From: Bacillota bacterium
GTDB taxonomy: Bacteria; Bacillota; Clostridia; Lachnospirales; Lachnospiraceae
Assembly: GCA_023414875.1 (NCBI GenBank)
Contig: JAEZMV010000021.1
Coordinates: forward strand, 248,001 to 312,000
Direction: 5' to 3'
DNA: 64,000 bases
Under the pieces are notes generated by a model. It saw only the letters and a program-made list of their open reading frames with translations, was not told where the DNA came from and did not search any database. A program made the translations under genes and the position numbers. Below are positions 1 to 6,999 of the stretch, in pieces (positions within the stretch are counted from its first letter, which is position 1; each line of letters begins with the position of its first letter).

Positions 1-1997
1 ACCCAGTTATCTCTTTTAATAAAGGTTGCCGCCGCACCGATCTTGATAAACTCACACATACCCGTAAATAAATTAATGATACTCATATCAATCGTGGAAA
101 AGGTTTGCTTATCCGATTTTAGTACCAGGCTGGAATTGATCAGTTTGATTGCTGTTTCCGCTTTAAAGCCTGCCTCGATCATTTGCTCCAATAAGGACAT
201 TACCGTTTCGCTTTCTTCACCGGCATCCTTTCCGGTTCCCATGCCATCGGACAAAGCGACCATATATTCACCGGTTTCCAGCTTAAGTATCGAGAAATTA
301 TCCCCAGATACATTCTCCTTCATCGCTCTGGCTACTCCGTTCAGGACTTTGAACTTTGTATCCTCCACAAAGATAAAATTGTCGTACTCTTTGGATATTA
401 CGGTTTTGGATGCTTCCGAAACCTTAACCCGAATACCTATTGCATCCGATATTGCTATTGCTGCATCCTTCGCCGTAACACATCTTCCGCCATGGCAGGC
501 AGCAGTTAAGTATATTTCCTTACGCTTGTCCCCCCGCTCAAAAATAGTAATGTCCTTTACTGAAATGTGTTCCGCCCTAAGCCTTCGTATTACTCGCTCC
601 TCCGCGGCCCTTGAGGTCTCGGCGGTATCATAAATATCTCCGGTTATATCCTGAATGACTGTGGATACTTCCTTTAGCTGCTCCGCTATGACCTCTCGGC
701 TTTCCGATATTCTGTTATGCCAGACCTGATTTAACTTTGCTATCTCAAACCCCCTGTTTGTCTCCTCGATAAAATCATCTGCGCAGATACAGTCCAGCAA
801 AAATTCTGCCGGGATATCCTCCTTATATACAACTCCTTTTTTCTCAGCAATTTCAAACATTGCGCAGGCTGCTTGATATGTCTGTTGGAATTTATTCTCC
901 CAGCAGTTACTACAATTATTACAATCTTTACATAGCTTTTCTGATATCTCCTCAAAGATATGATTAATTTCCTTTTGTTTTAGCTTTGTCTGCTTCTCTG
1001 TTATGCCATCCAAGGTCTTTGATAATTTTAAAAAGGACTCCGAGAATATCTTCATCCTGGTTTTTGCAATTTTTCTTAAATTCTGAGATGCAAGCAATTC
1101 CTGCCTTCCGGTACCTCCGGCTGCATCGACACGGTAAATCAAACCGCTTGGGATCAATAGAAAAAGTATTACCGCAGAAACCAATGCACCTATTTCCTTA
1201 ATTGTAAGCTCCATTCCTTCGTTTACAAAGCCTAGCAACGACGCTGTTACAAGATAGATGGAAGCAGTCGGGAATCTTCCCATTTCCCGAAATACTGCCG
1301 GAATGATACCCATCATGGTATACATCCCCACATCTGAAATGGACGCCCCTCGAAGGCTTAATGCAAAACCGCAGACTGCACCGGTGATGGTCCCTTGACC
1401 AGCACCATATTTATACATAAAAAACAAAATAATAAAATAAACGACGGTCTCCAACGGAGCAATATATTCACTGCTAAAATCAGGTATTGCATAAATGATA
1501 ACTGCAACGATTATCGCCATGCTCACCATCTGTTCATTATTCATTTTAAAACCCTTGGCAGCCTGCATGAAATAATCGATACCGATTTTAAACATAACCG
1601 CTGCCACAGTTGCAATCACTGCTTCCAGTGCCGCAAAGATGATACGTTCTGAGTACGATCCGCTTACTGAAAACTCCATTAAAGAAAATATAAATAGTGC
1701 AAGATTGGGCAGGATATATAGTATCGATTTCGGTACATTTCTATTTTTAATTAATGGTGATTCCATCAATATCATGGTTGCTATCATAGTAAGGCAATAT
1801 TTCAGTATCTGTGTCGGGTTCATAGCCGACGCAACACCCAAAAACGTGGCAACTAATGCCAAACCTCCTCCTGTCTTCCCGAGATAAGAAGCGGTAAAAA
1901 AACCGATAGCCAGAGGATTCATTTCAAAAAAAACCGCTCTGGCAACTATAAACCCAATAAGATGTATCAGTAATGCCCTTTTTTTAAAGCCCTTCAT
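1..1997 (-). CDS. spoIIE: Stage II sporulation protein E, phosphatase (3' end cut by window)
   Basis: Reading in from the left edge on the minus strand gives 665 codons of SpoIIE, the membrane PP2C-type phosphatase that dephosphorylates SpoIIAA and so activates sigma-F in the forespore. The N-terminal third is a run of hydrophobic membrane segments. A middle region holds a cysteine pattern CKDCNNCSNC. The C-terminal PP2C domain shows CHGGRCVTAKD near residue 500 and LSDGMGTG near residue 580, the second being the metal-binding aspartate motif. The start is fixed by AGGAGGAG eight bases before the ATG. About 130 C-terminal residues are expected to lie outside the window. Upstream lies a promoter with 21-bp spacing. 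Confidence 0.96.
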   Translation of the reverse strand, partial: MKGFKKRALLIHLIGFIVARAVFFEMNPLAIGFFTASYLGKTGGGLALVATFLGVASAMNPTQILKYCLTMIATMILMESPLIKNRNVPKSILYILPNLALFIFSLMEFSVSGSYSERIIFAALEAVIATVAAVMFKIGIDYFMQAAKGFKMNNEQMVSMAIIVAVIIYAIPDFSSEYIAPLETVVYFIILFFMYKYGAGQGTITGAVCGFALSLRGASISDVGMYTMMGIIPAVFREMGRFPTASIYLVTASLLGFVNEGMELTIKEIGALVSAVILFLLIPSGLIYRVDAAGGTGRQELLASQNLRKIAKTRMKIFSESFLKLSKTLDGITEKQTKLKQKEINHIFEEISEKLCKDCNNCSNCWENKFQQTYQAACAMFEIAEKKGVVYKEDIPAEFLLDCICADDFIEETNRGFEIAKLNQVWHNRISESREVIAEQLKEVSTVIQDITGDIYDTAETSRAAEERVIRRLRAEHISVKDITIFERGDKRKEIYLTAACHGGRCVTAKDAAIAISDAIGIRVKVSEASKTVISKEYDNFIFVEDTKFKVLNGVARAMKENVSGDNFSILKLETGEYMVALSDGMGTGKDAGEESETVMSLLEQMIEAGFKAETAIKLINSSLVLKSDKQTFSTIDMSIINLFTGMCEFIKIGAAATFIKRDNW

Positions 1998-2047
1998 TAT
2001 TGTTACTCCTCCTGTTTCTATGTTGCGAATTGCATAACTGTGTTGTT

Positions 2048-2080
2048 ATTATAGGCAGAGGATTATAAAATTCTTGTCAA
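2048..2080 (-). promoter_or_regulatory. spoIIE promoter with 21-bp spacer
   Basis: On the minus strand TTGACA (2075-2080) and TATAAT (2048-2053) are separated by exactly 21 bp. This is the abnormal spacing known for Spo0A-activated sigma-A promoters such as spoIIE and spoIIG in Bacillus. It lies about 50 bases ahead of the spoIIE start codon. Confidence 0.75.
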
Positions 2081-2117
2081 AATAAATACTCGTTCATCAA
2101 AAACTTTTTGACAAGAA
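2071..2117. promoter_or_regulatory. Inverted repeat holding two Spo0A-box-like sites
   Basis: Perfect 12-bp arms TTCTTGTCAAAA (2071-2082) and TTTTGACAAGAA (2106-2117) are separated by 23 bp. Each arm contains TGTCAAA, one base from the 0A-box consensus TGTCGAA, and the lower arm overlaps the -35 of the spoIIE promoter. Spo0A binding is inference. Confidence 0.5.
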
Positions 2118-2175
2118 CTCCATGAAAAAGGCGATAATCTCGAATAAAGGGTCCTCACTGAAATTAAGACCATAA

Positions 2176-2205
2176 CAAAAAGCCACCTCGAGAAATCTCG
2201 AGGTG
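2176..2205 (-). terminator. Rho-independent terminator upstream of spoIIE
   Basis: A 9-bp stem CACCTCGAG / CTCGAGGTG with a 4-base loop is followed on the minus strand by GCTTTTTG. It would stop read-through from the tRNA side before the spoIIE promoter. Confidence 0.75.
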
Positions 2206-2211
2206 ACCCGC

Positions 2212-2240
2212 AAAAAAGGGAGTTGTTTTTAACAAAACTC
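2212..2240 (-). terminator. Second terminator-like hairpin upstream of spoIIE
   Basis: The minus strand reads GAGTTTTGTT, an A-rich loop, AACAACTC and then CCCTTTTTT. The stem is interrupted by a two-base bulge. Its right half closely resembles the tRNA terminator about 370 bases upstream, suggesting a duplicated terminator. Confidence 0.55.
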
Positions 2241-2498
2241 TGTCATTTTAAATAATTTCTATTATATCCATATCATTCTAAATAGATATTTTATCTTCAA
2301 TACCCCTTTATTAGTATTTAGAATAATTATAGATACTACATATAGCAAAAGAAATACCTTTCTTTCCTTTTCATAGAGTCCTAAAACATTATACCCATTG
2401 TGTAATTAATAGCAGCGCCTGCTAGAGGGGTTGTTGTAAATTTCATATCATTTTGTGGGAGTGCTATATCCCTTTGAGAGTTTTACTTGTGTAAGTAT

Positions 2499-2544
2499 GC
2501 ACCTGTCGGCTGCTGCCTGCTTATAGCATAGGCAGAGCAGGTGC
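2499..2544. other. Nested hairpin in intergenic region, function unknown
   Basis: An outer stem GCACCTG / CAGGTGC (2499-2505 / 2538-2544) encloses a second stem CTGCCT / AGGCAG. Neither strand has a T-run after it, so it is not a typical terminator. The rest of 2250-2580 is AT-rich and no gene is visible there. Confidence 0.4.
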
Positions 2545-2580
2545 GACTGGAGATCTGGCGCATTTGTATAATTTTCAAAT

Positions 2581-2609
2581 AAAAAAGGGAGCTGTTAAAA
2601 ACAACTCCC
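2581..2609 (-). terminator. Terminator of the tRNA-Met gene
   Basis: Downstream of the tRNA the minus strand reads GGGAGTTGTT, a short loop, AACAGCTCCC and then TTTTTT: a 10-bp stem with one mismatch and a U-tract. Confidence 0.85.
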
Positions 2610-2618
2610 AAAGGATAA

Positions 2619-2692
2619 TAGCGAAGGACGGATTTGAACCGCCGACACCGCGGGTATGAACCGCGTGCTCTCGCCAACTGAGCTACTTCGCC
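2619..2692 (-). tRNA. tRNA-Met (anticodon CAT)
   Basis: The minus strand folds into a complete cloverleaf: acceptor GGCGAAG / CTTCGCT, D stem GCTC/GAGC, anticodon stem CGCGG/CCGCG around loop TTCATAC, and T arm GGCGG-TTCAAAT-CCGTC. The anticodon is CAT. The anticodon stem lacks the three G-C pairs of initiator tRNA, and pair 1:72 is G-U rather than unpaired, so elongator Met is favoured; Ile2 (lysidine-modified) cannot be excluded. CCA is not encoded. A tRNA-Met beside spoIIE also occurs in Bacillus. Confidence 0.93.
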
Positions 2693-2817
2693 AAAGTGAC
2701 GTTCTCTATTATATCTACTTTCTATATGGTTGTCAATCTTTTTATAAAAATTCTGATTAATGAAAAGCATGCTAAACAAGCCTGATATTATTATGTATTT
2801 ACCAATCAGATAGCGTT

Positions 2818-3105
2818 TTATTCCTGTGCCTCAAAAATAATCTCATCTTCATAAACCAGTCCCAGCTTTTCTCTTGCAATATCTTCGATACACTGTGGCG
2901 TCTGACTATATAATCGGAAGTCATCGATCTCTTGTTTACGCTCAACCTGCTCCTGATACGCAGCTTCCAGCCTATTGATTGTAAGATTCTTCTCGTAACT
3001 CTCTTTCTCTAATCCGATACGCCGGTATGCTACAATCCCACACAATATTAAGACGACAAATGCAATCACTCCAACGCCTGTCCTGTTTTTATACTTTCTC
3101 CTCAT
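2818..3105 (-). CDS. divIC: Septum formation initiator DivIC/FtsL-like protein
   Basis: This 95-residue bitopic protein has a short basic cytoplasmic start (MRRKYKNR), one membrane helix at about residues 11-28, and an extracytoplasmic coiled coil (about 35-65) ending in the DivIC-like segment IAREKLGLVYEDE. DivIC works with FtsL and DivIB in the division complex. It follows yabQ on the same strand after a 33-base gap, the usual Firmicute order yabP-yabQ-divIC. The start has AGGAG and GGAAGG just upstream. Confidence 0.9.
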   Translation of the reverse strand: MRRKYKNRTGVGVIAFVVLILCGIVAYRRIGLEKESYEKNLTINRLEAAYQEQVERKQEIDDFRLYSQTPQCIEDIAREKLGLVYEDEIIFEAQE

Positions 3106-3138
3106 GACCTTCCATCTCCTAAAAATGCCTTATATGGG

Positions 3139-3978
3139 TTATCTTTTTCCAACGGTTAAATCCTTAATAACTTTGATATCTTTACTTGTAGTTAAATCCC
3201 TATTAGAATTTGTCCTTTGTTCATACTCTGTAAACTGCTTCGCATTTTTTGCTTCAAGAGGTTGTTTATATCCGGATTTATTGTTCTTATCCTCTTTGTT
3301 CTTATCGTTTTTGTTCTTATCGTTTTTGTTCTTATCGTTTTTATTATTAGTTTTTTTATTCTTAGCTTTATTATTCTTAGCTTTATTATTCTTAGTCTTT
3401 TTGTTCTTACCCTCTTCGTGCTTTAACTTAGATTGTATTTTTTCGTTTTTCTTTTTATTCTTCTCTAAATTATCTAAAGCTTTCTTTTCCATTCGCTTTT
3501 GCTTTATAGCAGCGTGTTTTTGCTTTCTCTTGTTTAATGTTATTTTAACTGATTGGTAATGTTTTTTCAATCTACTTAGTAAGAATTTTAATACCTTTTT
3601 CCCTTTCGAAGCTAAAAATAGTATAAATTTCTTAACACTATTATAAGCAATCGAAAACGGACGCAATAACATATGTATCAGCTTCGTTATCATAGTAACA
3701 AAAATATCACTGATGATATAATGATAAATAACCATACCGATTGCCATACCCATCACAGAGAAACCACGAATAATTCCGTTATTCTCTTTGTACATCATGG
3801 CGAAGATAAATAAACTGGCCAGAACCCAAAAAATCAGGTCCTCGACAGCGATAAAAAACCTGTCATGCTTGATCACTCTACGTAGGATGCGTAAGCCGTC
3901 ATAAACTAACAGCAATATAGCCCCCCATAGGATTGATATCAAAAAAAACTGAAGTTCTACCGTAATAGCTTGATTCAT
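3139..3978 (-). CDS. yabQ: Spore cortex biosynthesis protein YabQ with Lys/Asn-rich tail
   Basis: The first 160 or so residues are the YabQ family: an N-terminal hydrophobic core with helices near residues 8-28, 45-65 and 72-95. In Bacillus YabQ sits in the outer forespore membrane and is needed for cortex formation. The remaining 115 residues are a highly basic, low-complexity tail of KNKK, KNNKA and KNDKN repeats, encoded by a short tandem repeat of about 15-18 bp at 3290-3400. That tail is longer than I expect for YabQ. GGAGG lies five bases before the start. yabP lies nine bases upstream. Confidence 0.88.
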   Translation of the reverse strand: MNQAITVELQFFLISILWGAILLLVYDGLRILRRVIKHDRFFIAVEDLIFWVLASLFIFAMMYKENNGIIRGFSVMGMAIGMVIYHYIISDIFVTMITKLIHMLLRPFSIAYNSVKKFILFLASKGKKVLKFLLSRLKKHYQSVKITLNKRKQKHAAIKQKRMEKKALDNLEKNKKKNEKIQSKLKHEEGKNKKTKNNKAKNNKAKNKKTNNKNDKNKNDKNKNDKNKEDKNNKSGYKQPLEAKNAKQFTEYEQRTNSNRDLTTSKDIKVIKDLTVGKR

Positions 3979-3987
3979 ACAGGCCTC

Positions 3988-4275
3988 CTATTTAAATAGC
4001 CTGCCAAATAAAGAATCTCCGGATTTACCGTTGGCTGCCGTATCAGAATAGGTTAGACTGTCGATTCTTCCGTCAATATCCACTTCGCCCTTTTCCAGCG
4101 TAAGTCGATTCACATGCAGCTCATTACCCCGAATCATTAAGATACCCTGCTCGGTTTGTAATAATACTTCACCTGCATCAAAGGATAAAACATCATTTAC
4201 ACCAGTGATCATTGCACTCTTTCTCGCGTTAATATTTAACTTATGACCTTTTAGAATTTGCTGTTTTTCTTCCAT
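3988..4275 (-). CDS. yabP: Sporulation protein YabP
   Basis: This 95-residue YabP family protein is made of short beta strands (HKLNINARKSAMITGV, FDAGEVLLQTEQG), typical of the YabP/YqfC fold, and is required in the mother cell for cortex assembly. The start is placed at MEEKQQ because AGGAGG lies eight bases upstream; a longer reading would begin inside the leader without a site. A sigma-E-like promoter lies about 75-100 bases upstream. It forms an operon with yabQ and divIC. Confidence 0.92.
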   Translation of the reverse strand: MEEKQQILKGHKLNINARKSAMITGVNDVLSFDAGEVLLQTEQGILMIRGNELHVNRLTLEKGEVDIDGRIDSLTYSDTAANGKSGDSLFGRLFK

Positions 4276-4347
4276 CAAAAAAGCCTCCTCATATAATATA
4301 CCCATTCATATACCTGTCTCTAAAATAGACCAAGATATATCTTTTTA

Positions 4348-4377
4348 AGTATATGAGAAGACTTCTTACTTCATGAC
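4348..4377 (-). promoter_or_regulatory. Sigma-E-like promoter of yabP-yabQ
   Basis: On the minus strand GTCATGAA (4370-4377) and CATATACT (4348-4355) are 14 bp apart. The -10 fits the sigma-E pattern CATAYAMT fully and the -35 matches GKCATATT at six of eight bases. Bacillus yabPQ is sigma-E dependent, which agrees. Confidence 0.6.
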
Positions 4378-4421
4378 GGGAGAAGGATTTCCTTTTTAAA
4401 CTTTTCATACTAACAACTCAT

Positions 4422-4440
4422 GCTGCATCTTTGATGCAGC
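4422..4440. other. Perfect 8-bp hairpin without T-run
   Basis: GCTGCATC-TTT-GATGCAGC lies between rqcP and yabP. Neither strand continues with a U-tract, so it may be a weak terminator or a processing site. Confidence 0.35.
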
Positions 4441-4516
4441 TCAAAACGCCGGAAGAACAACGTGTGAGTGCCATTGTAGCAAATAGACCAAGGAGTACGC
4501 ACTACAGGTATAAATA

Positions 4517-4756
4517 TTAAAGGTACTTATAAAGTTCCTTTGCATCATCTTTTCTGGTCGTTTCCTGAACATCAAGTACCTCTACCTTAACAGCCTTGCT
4601 GCCAAAACCGACTTCTATAACATCCCCAACCTTAACAGTCGCTGAGGCTTTTGCAGGTTTTCCGTTAATCATTACCCTACCCGCATCACAAGCATCGTTT
4701 GCTACTGTTCTTCTTTTAATTAATCTGGATACCTTTAAAAACTTGTCTAATCTCAT
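4517..4756 (-). CDS. rqcP: RNA-binding S4-domain protein RqcP (YabO/Hsp15-like)
   Basis: This 79-residue protein is almost only an S4 domain: MRLDKFLKVSRLIKRRTVA at the N terminus, then DAGRVMINGKPAKAS, the conserved strand and loop of S4 proteins. In Firmicutes RqcP works with RqcH and tRNA-Ala on stalled 50S subunits to add C-terminal alanine tails. It follows HU on the same strand, as in Bacillus (mazG, yabO, yabP), after a terminator. The ribosome binding site is weak. Confidence 0.9.
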   Translation of the reverse strand: MRLDKFLKVSRLIKRRTVANDACDAGRVMINGKPAKASATVKVGDVIEVGFGSKAVKVEVLDVQETTRKDDAKELYKYL

Positions 4757-4780
4757 CTTAACTATAATTCCTATCCTTTA

Positions 4781-4843
4781 TAATTTTAAAAGGCTGTTTT
4801 AAAAACCCTACACCCCAATGAGATCGGAATTTAAAACAGCCTC
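4781..4843 (-). terminator. Terminator of the HU gene
   Basis: Arms AGGCTGTTTTAAA and TTTAAAACAGCCT are separated by about 35 bases, with T-rich sequence on the minus side. It separates HU from rqcP and may work in both directions. Confidence 0.7.
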
Positions 4844-4942
4844 TTTCGTTTCAATCTTATTTCAGTACATCCATATACCCACTGATTGATAAACTTAAAT
4901 CGAACTATCTTTCAATGCGGGCCCTACGAAGCGATGAATTTA

Positions 4943-5218
4943 TTATGCGTTGATAACGTCTTTTAAAGCCTTACCTGCTTTGAATTTCGGTGCTTTAGAA
5001 GCCGCGATTTCAATTGTTTCTTTTGTCAAAGGATTTCTACCAGTTCTTGCAGGTCTCTCAGAAACCTCAAAAGTACCAAAACCAACTAACTGTACCTTCT
5101 CACCCTTAGTTAATTCTTCTGTAACTACATCGATAAAAGCTTTTAATGCTTTTTCTGAGTCTTTTTTTGAAAATTCTGTTTTCTCTGCAATCGCTGCTAC
5201 TAATTCTGCTTTGTTCAT
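4943..5218 (-). CDS. hup: Nucleoid protein HU
   Basis: This 91-residue histone-like DNA-binding protein has the family's normal length. It starts MNKAELVAAIAEKTEFSKKD, carries VQLVGFGTFEVSERPARTGRNP (beta arm and RNP signature, split here only for description), and ends in FKAGKALKDVINA. The dimer bends DNA through the arm proline. GAGGAGGAG lies upstream of the start. It lies between mazG and rqcP, the standard Firmicute arrangement, with its own terminator. Confidence 0.97.
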   Translation of the reverse strand: MNKAELVAAIAEKTEFSKKDSEKALKAFIDVVTEELTKGEKVQLVGFGTFEVSERPARTGRNPLTKETIEIAASKAPKFKAGKALKDVINA

Positions 5219-5265
5219 GGATTTGCTCCTCCTCTAAAGTAATTGTTATATTTTTTATCTAACGA

Positions 5266-6036
5266 TTATTTTACTTTCCGCCACAAAACATCCTGTTCTG
5301 CAGGGGATAGTTCGCATAGATTCTGGCCTTTGCCTTCAGCTAAAGCAAAGACATCTACAAATCTATTTATAAACTTATTAGTGGCATTTGTCAAGGAATT
5401 TTCTGCATTTAATTGTAAAAAGCGAGATAAATTAATCATTGAGAACATAACATCACCAAATTCTTCTTCAATATCTCTTTTATCCCCAATTTGAATGGAT
5501 TCCTTAAGCTCTTCAAGCTCTTCATACACCTTTTCCAGCACTTGTTCATAGCCCTCGAAATCCATGCCTGTTTTCGCCGCCTTACGTTGAATCTTTTCCG
5601 CACGAAGGTTCGCCGGAAGTGCTTTTGGTACCTCAAAAAGCTCTTCAACAATATTATTTGCTTTTTTCTCTTTTCTCTTTATTTCTTCCCAGCTTTGTAT
5701 AACACCTTCGGAATCATGAATAATTACATCTCCGAATACATGAGGGTGTCTTCGAATCATTTTTTCAGCCTCTGCAGATATGACCTCATCAATATTAAAT
5801 TCTTTTGCTTCCTCTGCAATCACACTATGAAGCGCAACCTGTAATAGGATATCACCCAGTTCTTCGCATAGGTTCTCCTTATCCTTATTGTTAATTGCTT
5901 CAATCGTTTCATAACATTCTTCCAGCAGGCAGGTTTTTAAGCTTTCATGAGTCTGCTCTCTATCCCACGGGCATCCCTCTTTACTTCTAAGTTTACGGAT
6001 AATTCTTATAAAATCTTCAAAGCTGTAGTTTGACAT
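5266..6036 (-). CDS. mazG: Nucleoside triphosphate pyrophosphohydrolase MazG
   Basis: Two tandem MazG folds in 256 residues. The N-terminal one has CPWDREQTHESLKTCLLEE followed by EECYE and EELGD, the metal-binding helices. The C-terminal one has EEELKES and EEEFGDVMFS. MazG hydrolyses NTPs to NMP and pyrophosphate. The start at MSNYSFEDF is chosen because AAGGAG lies seven bases upstream; an in-frame upstream ATG has no site. The tail ends with QDVLWRKVK. It is 48 bases ahead of HU on the same strand. Confidence 0.95.
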   Translation of the reverse strand: MSNYSFEDFIRIIRKLRSKEGCPWDREQTHESLKTCLLEECYETIEAINNKDKENLCEELGDILLQVALHSVIAEEAKEFNIDEVISAEAEKMIRRHPHVFGDVIIHDSEGVIQSWEEIKRKEKKANNIVEELFEVPKALPANLRAEKIQRKAAKTGMDFEGYEQVLEKVYEELEELKESIQIGDKRDIEEEFGDVMFSMINLSRFLQLNAENSLTNATNKFINRFVDVFALAEGKGQNLCELSPAEQDVLWRKVK

Positions 6037-6198
6037 GTTGCTACTCCTTATCTCCCGTATTTTTACTCTCCAAGCATAGAATCGCAAAAGAGACTGAAGC
6101 AATCCCTATTATGGATCATTTTCCAGTTATATTATAACCATACAAGGTTGGTAAATACAAGTAAACAGGTTAAAATAACTATTTTCAATTTGATACAT

Positions 6199-6251
6199 GA
6201 AAACGCACTCCTCAGTTCACAGATACCTTGTGAACATCCTATCGGAGTGCA
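6199..6251 (-). terminator. Terminator of spoVT
   Basis: An outer stem GCACTCC / GGAGTGC and an inner stem GTTCACA / TGTGAAC are followed by GTTTTC on the minus strand. It sits between spoVT and mazG. Confidence 0.7.
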
Positions 6252-6286
6252 TTTCGTAGTTTCGATTTATAATTACTCTCTATCGT

Positions 6287-6835
6287 TTATTGTTCCATTT
6301 GTCTGCCTAAAAACGCAGCTGCCGTACTTGCAAGCTTAATTTCTAGGTCACCAAATTTAGTTTTCGCATCCTTCGTGAGTATAATAACAGATCCAATAGC
6401 ATCACCCTCACTGATGATGGGTGTTATTACCTGGTATAAGAACTCAGAATCATCCTCATTCATAATTTTTACAAAATTCTTATCCTCTTTTCCGGCAACA
6501 ATTACTTCTCTCTCATTGATGACTTCTTCTAAATCGTGGCTGATACCTTTGGTTATGATATCTTTCTTTGTAGGACCTGCAACTGCGATAAATTGATCTT
6601 TATCCGTAATTGCAATAATATGCCCCGTAGTCTGTGTTAGTGAATCAGCATATTGCTTTGCAAATTGACCAAGTTCTCCAATCGGTGAGTACTTCTTCAA
6701 AATGATTTCACCCTCACGGTCAGTGAATATTTCCAGCGGATCTCCTTCTCTAATACGTAAGGTTCTTCTGATTTCTTTTGGCACTACAACACGACCCAGG
6801 TCATCTATTCTTCTTACAATACCGGTTGCTTTCAT
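6287..6835 (-). CDS. spoVT: Stage V sporulation protein T, forespore transcription regulator
   Basis: Residues 1-50 are an AbrB-type swapped-hairpin DNA-binding domain (MKATGIVRRIDDLGRVVVPK). Residues 55-180 are a GAF-like sensing domain. The 182-residue length matches SpoVT. SpoVT adjusts sigma-G-dependent genes in the forespore and shapes spore germination properties. The neighbours, two Csp-like germination subtilases transcribed toward it, fit that role, though a 164-base gap separates them. GGAGGAAG precedes the start. Confidence 0.95.
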   Translation of the reverse strand: MKATGIVRRIDDLGRVVVPKEIRRTLRIREGDPLEIFTDREGEIILKKYSPIGELGQFAKQYADSLTQTTGHIIAITDKDQFIAVAGPTKKDIITKGISHDLEEVINEREVIVAGKEDKNFVKIMNEDDSEFLYQVITPIISEGDAIGSVIILTKDAKTKFGDLEIKLASTAAAFLGRQMEQ

Positions 6836-6999
6836 ACATGATCTTCCTCCATCTACGTAATTTGATTATGCAGTTAGTTGTTACATTTTTTTTACTAGTA
6901 ATATTGTTTGTAAAATGGGAAAGTTTATACATTTGTTTCACATATTTATTTTTTAATGTTAATTATCTGTACAAATTCTAGATAAAACCCGTTGTATAT

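Noticed and set aside
2483..2779. 98-codon minus-strand reading frame covering the tRNA region
   Set aside because: It runs straight through the tRNA-Met cloverleaf and its terminator and has no convincing ribosome binding site.
3104..3559. Plus-strand frame with Leu/Phe repeats (FLSFLFLSFLFL-like)
   Set aside because: It is the antisense of the Lys/Asn-rich tail of yabQ; the hydrophobic repeat is only the complement of lysine codons.
4422..4440. Terminator between rqcP and yabP
   Set aside because: Perfect stem but no U-tract on either strand, so it is listed only as a hairpin.
5491..5844. Plus-strand 117-codon frame
   Set aside because: Antisense to mazG; no ribosome binding site and no domain.
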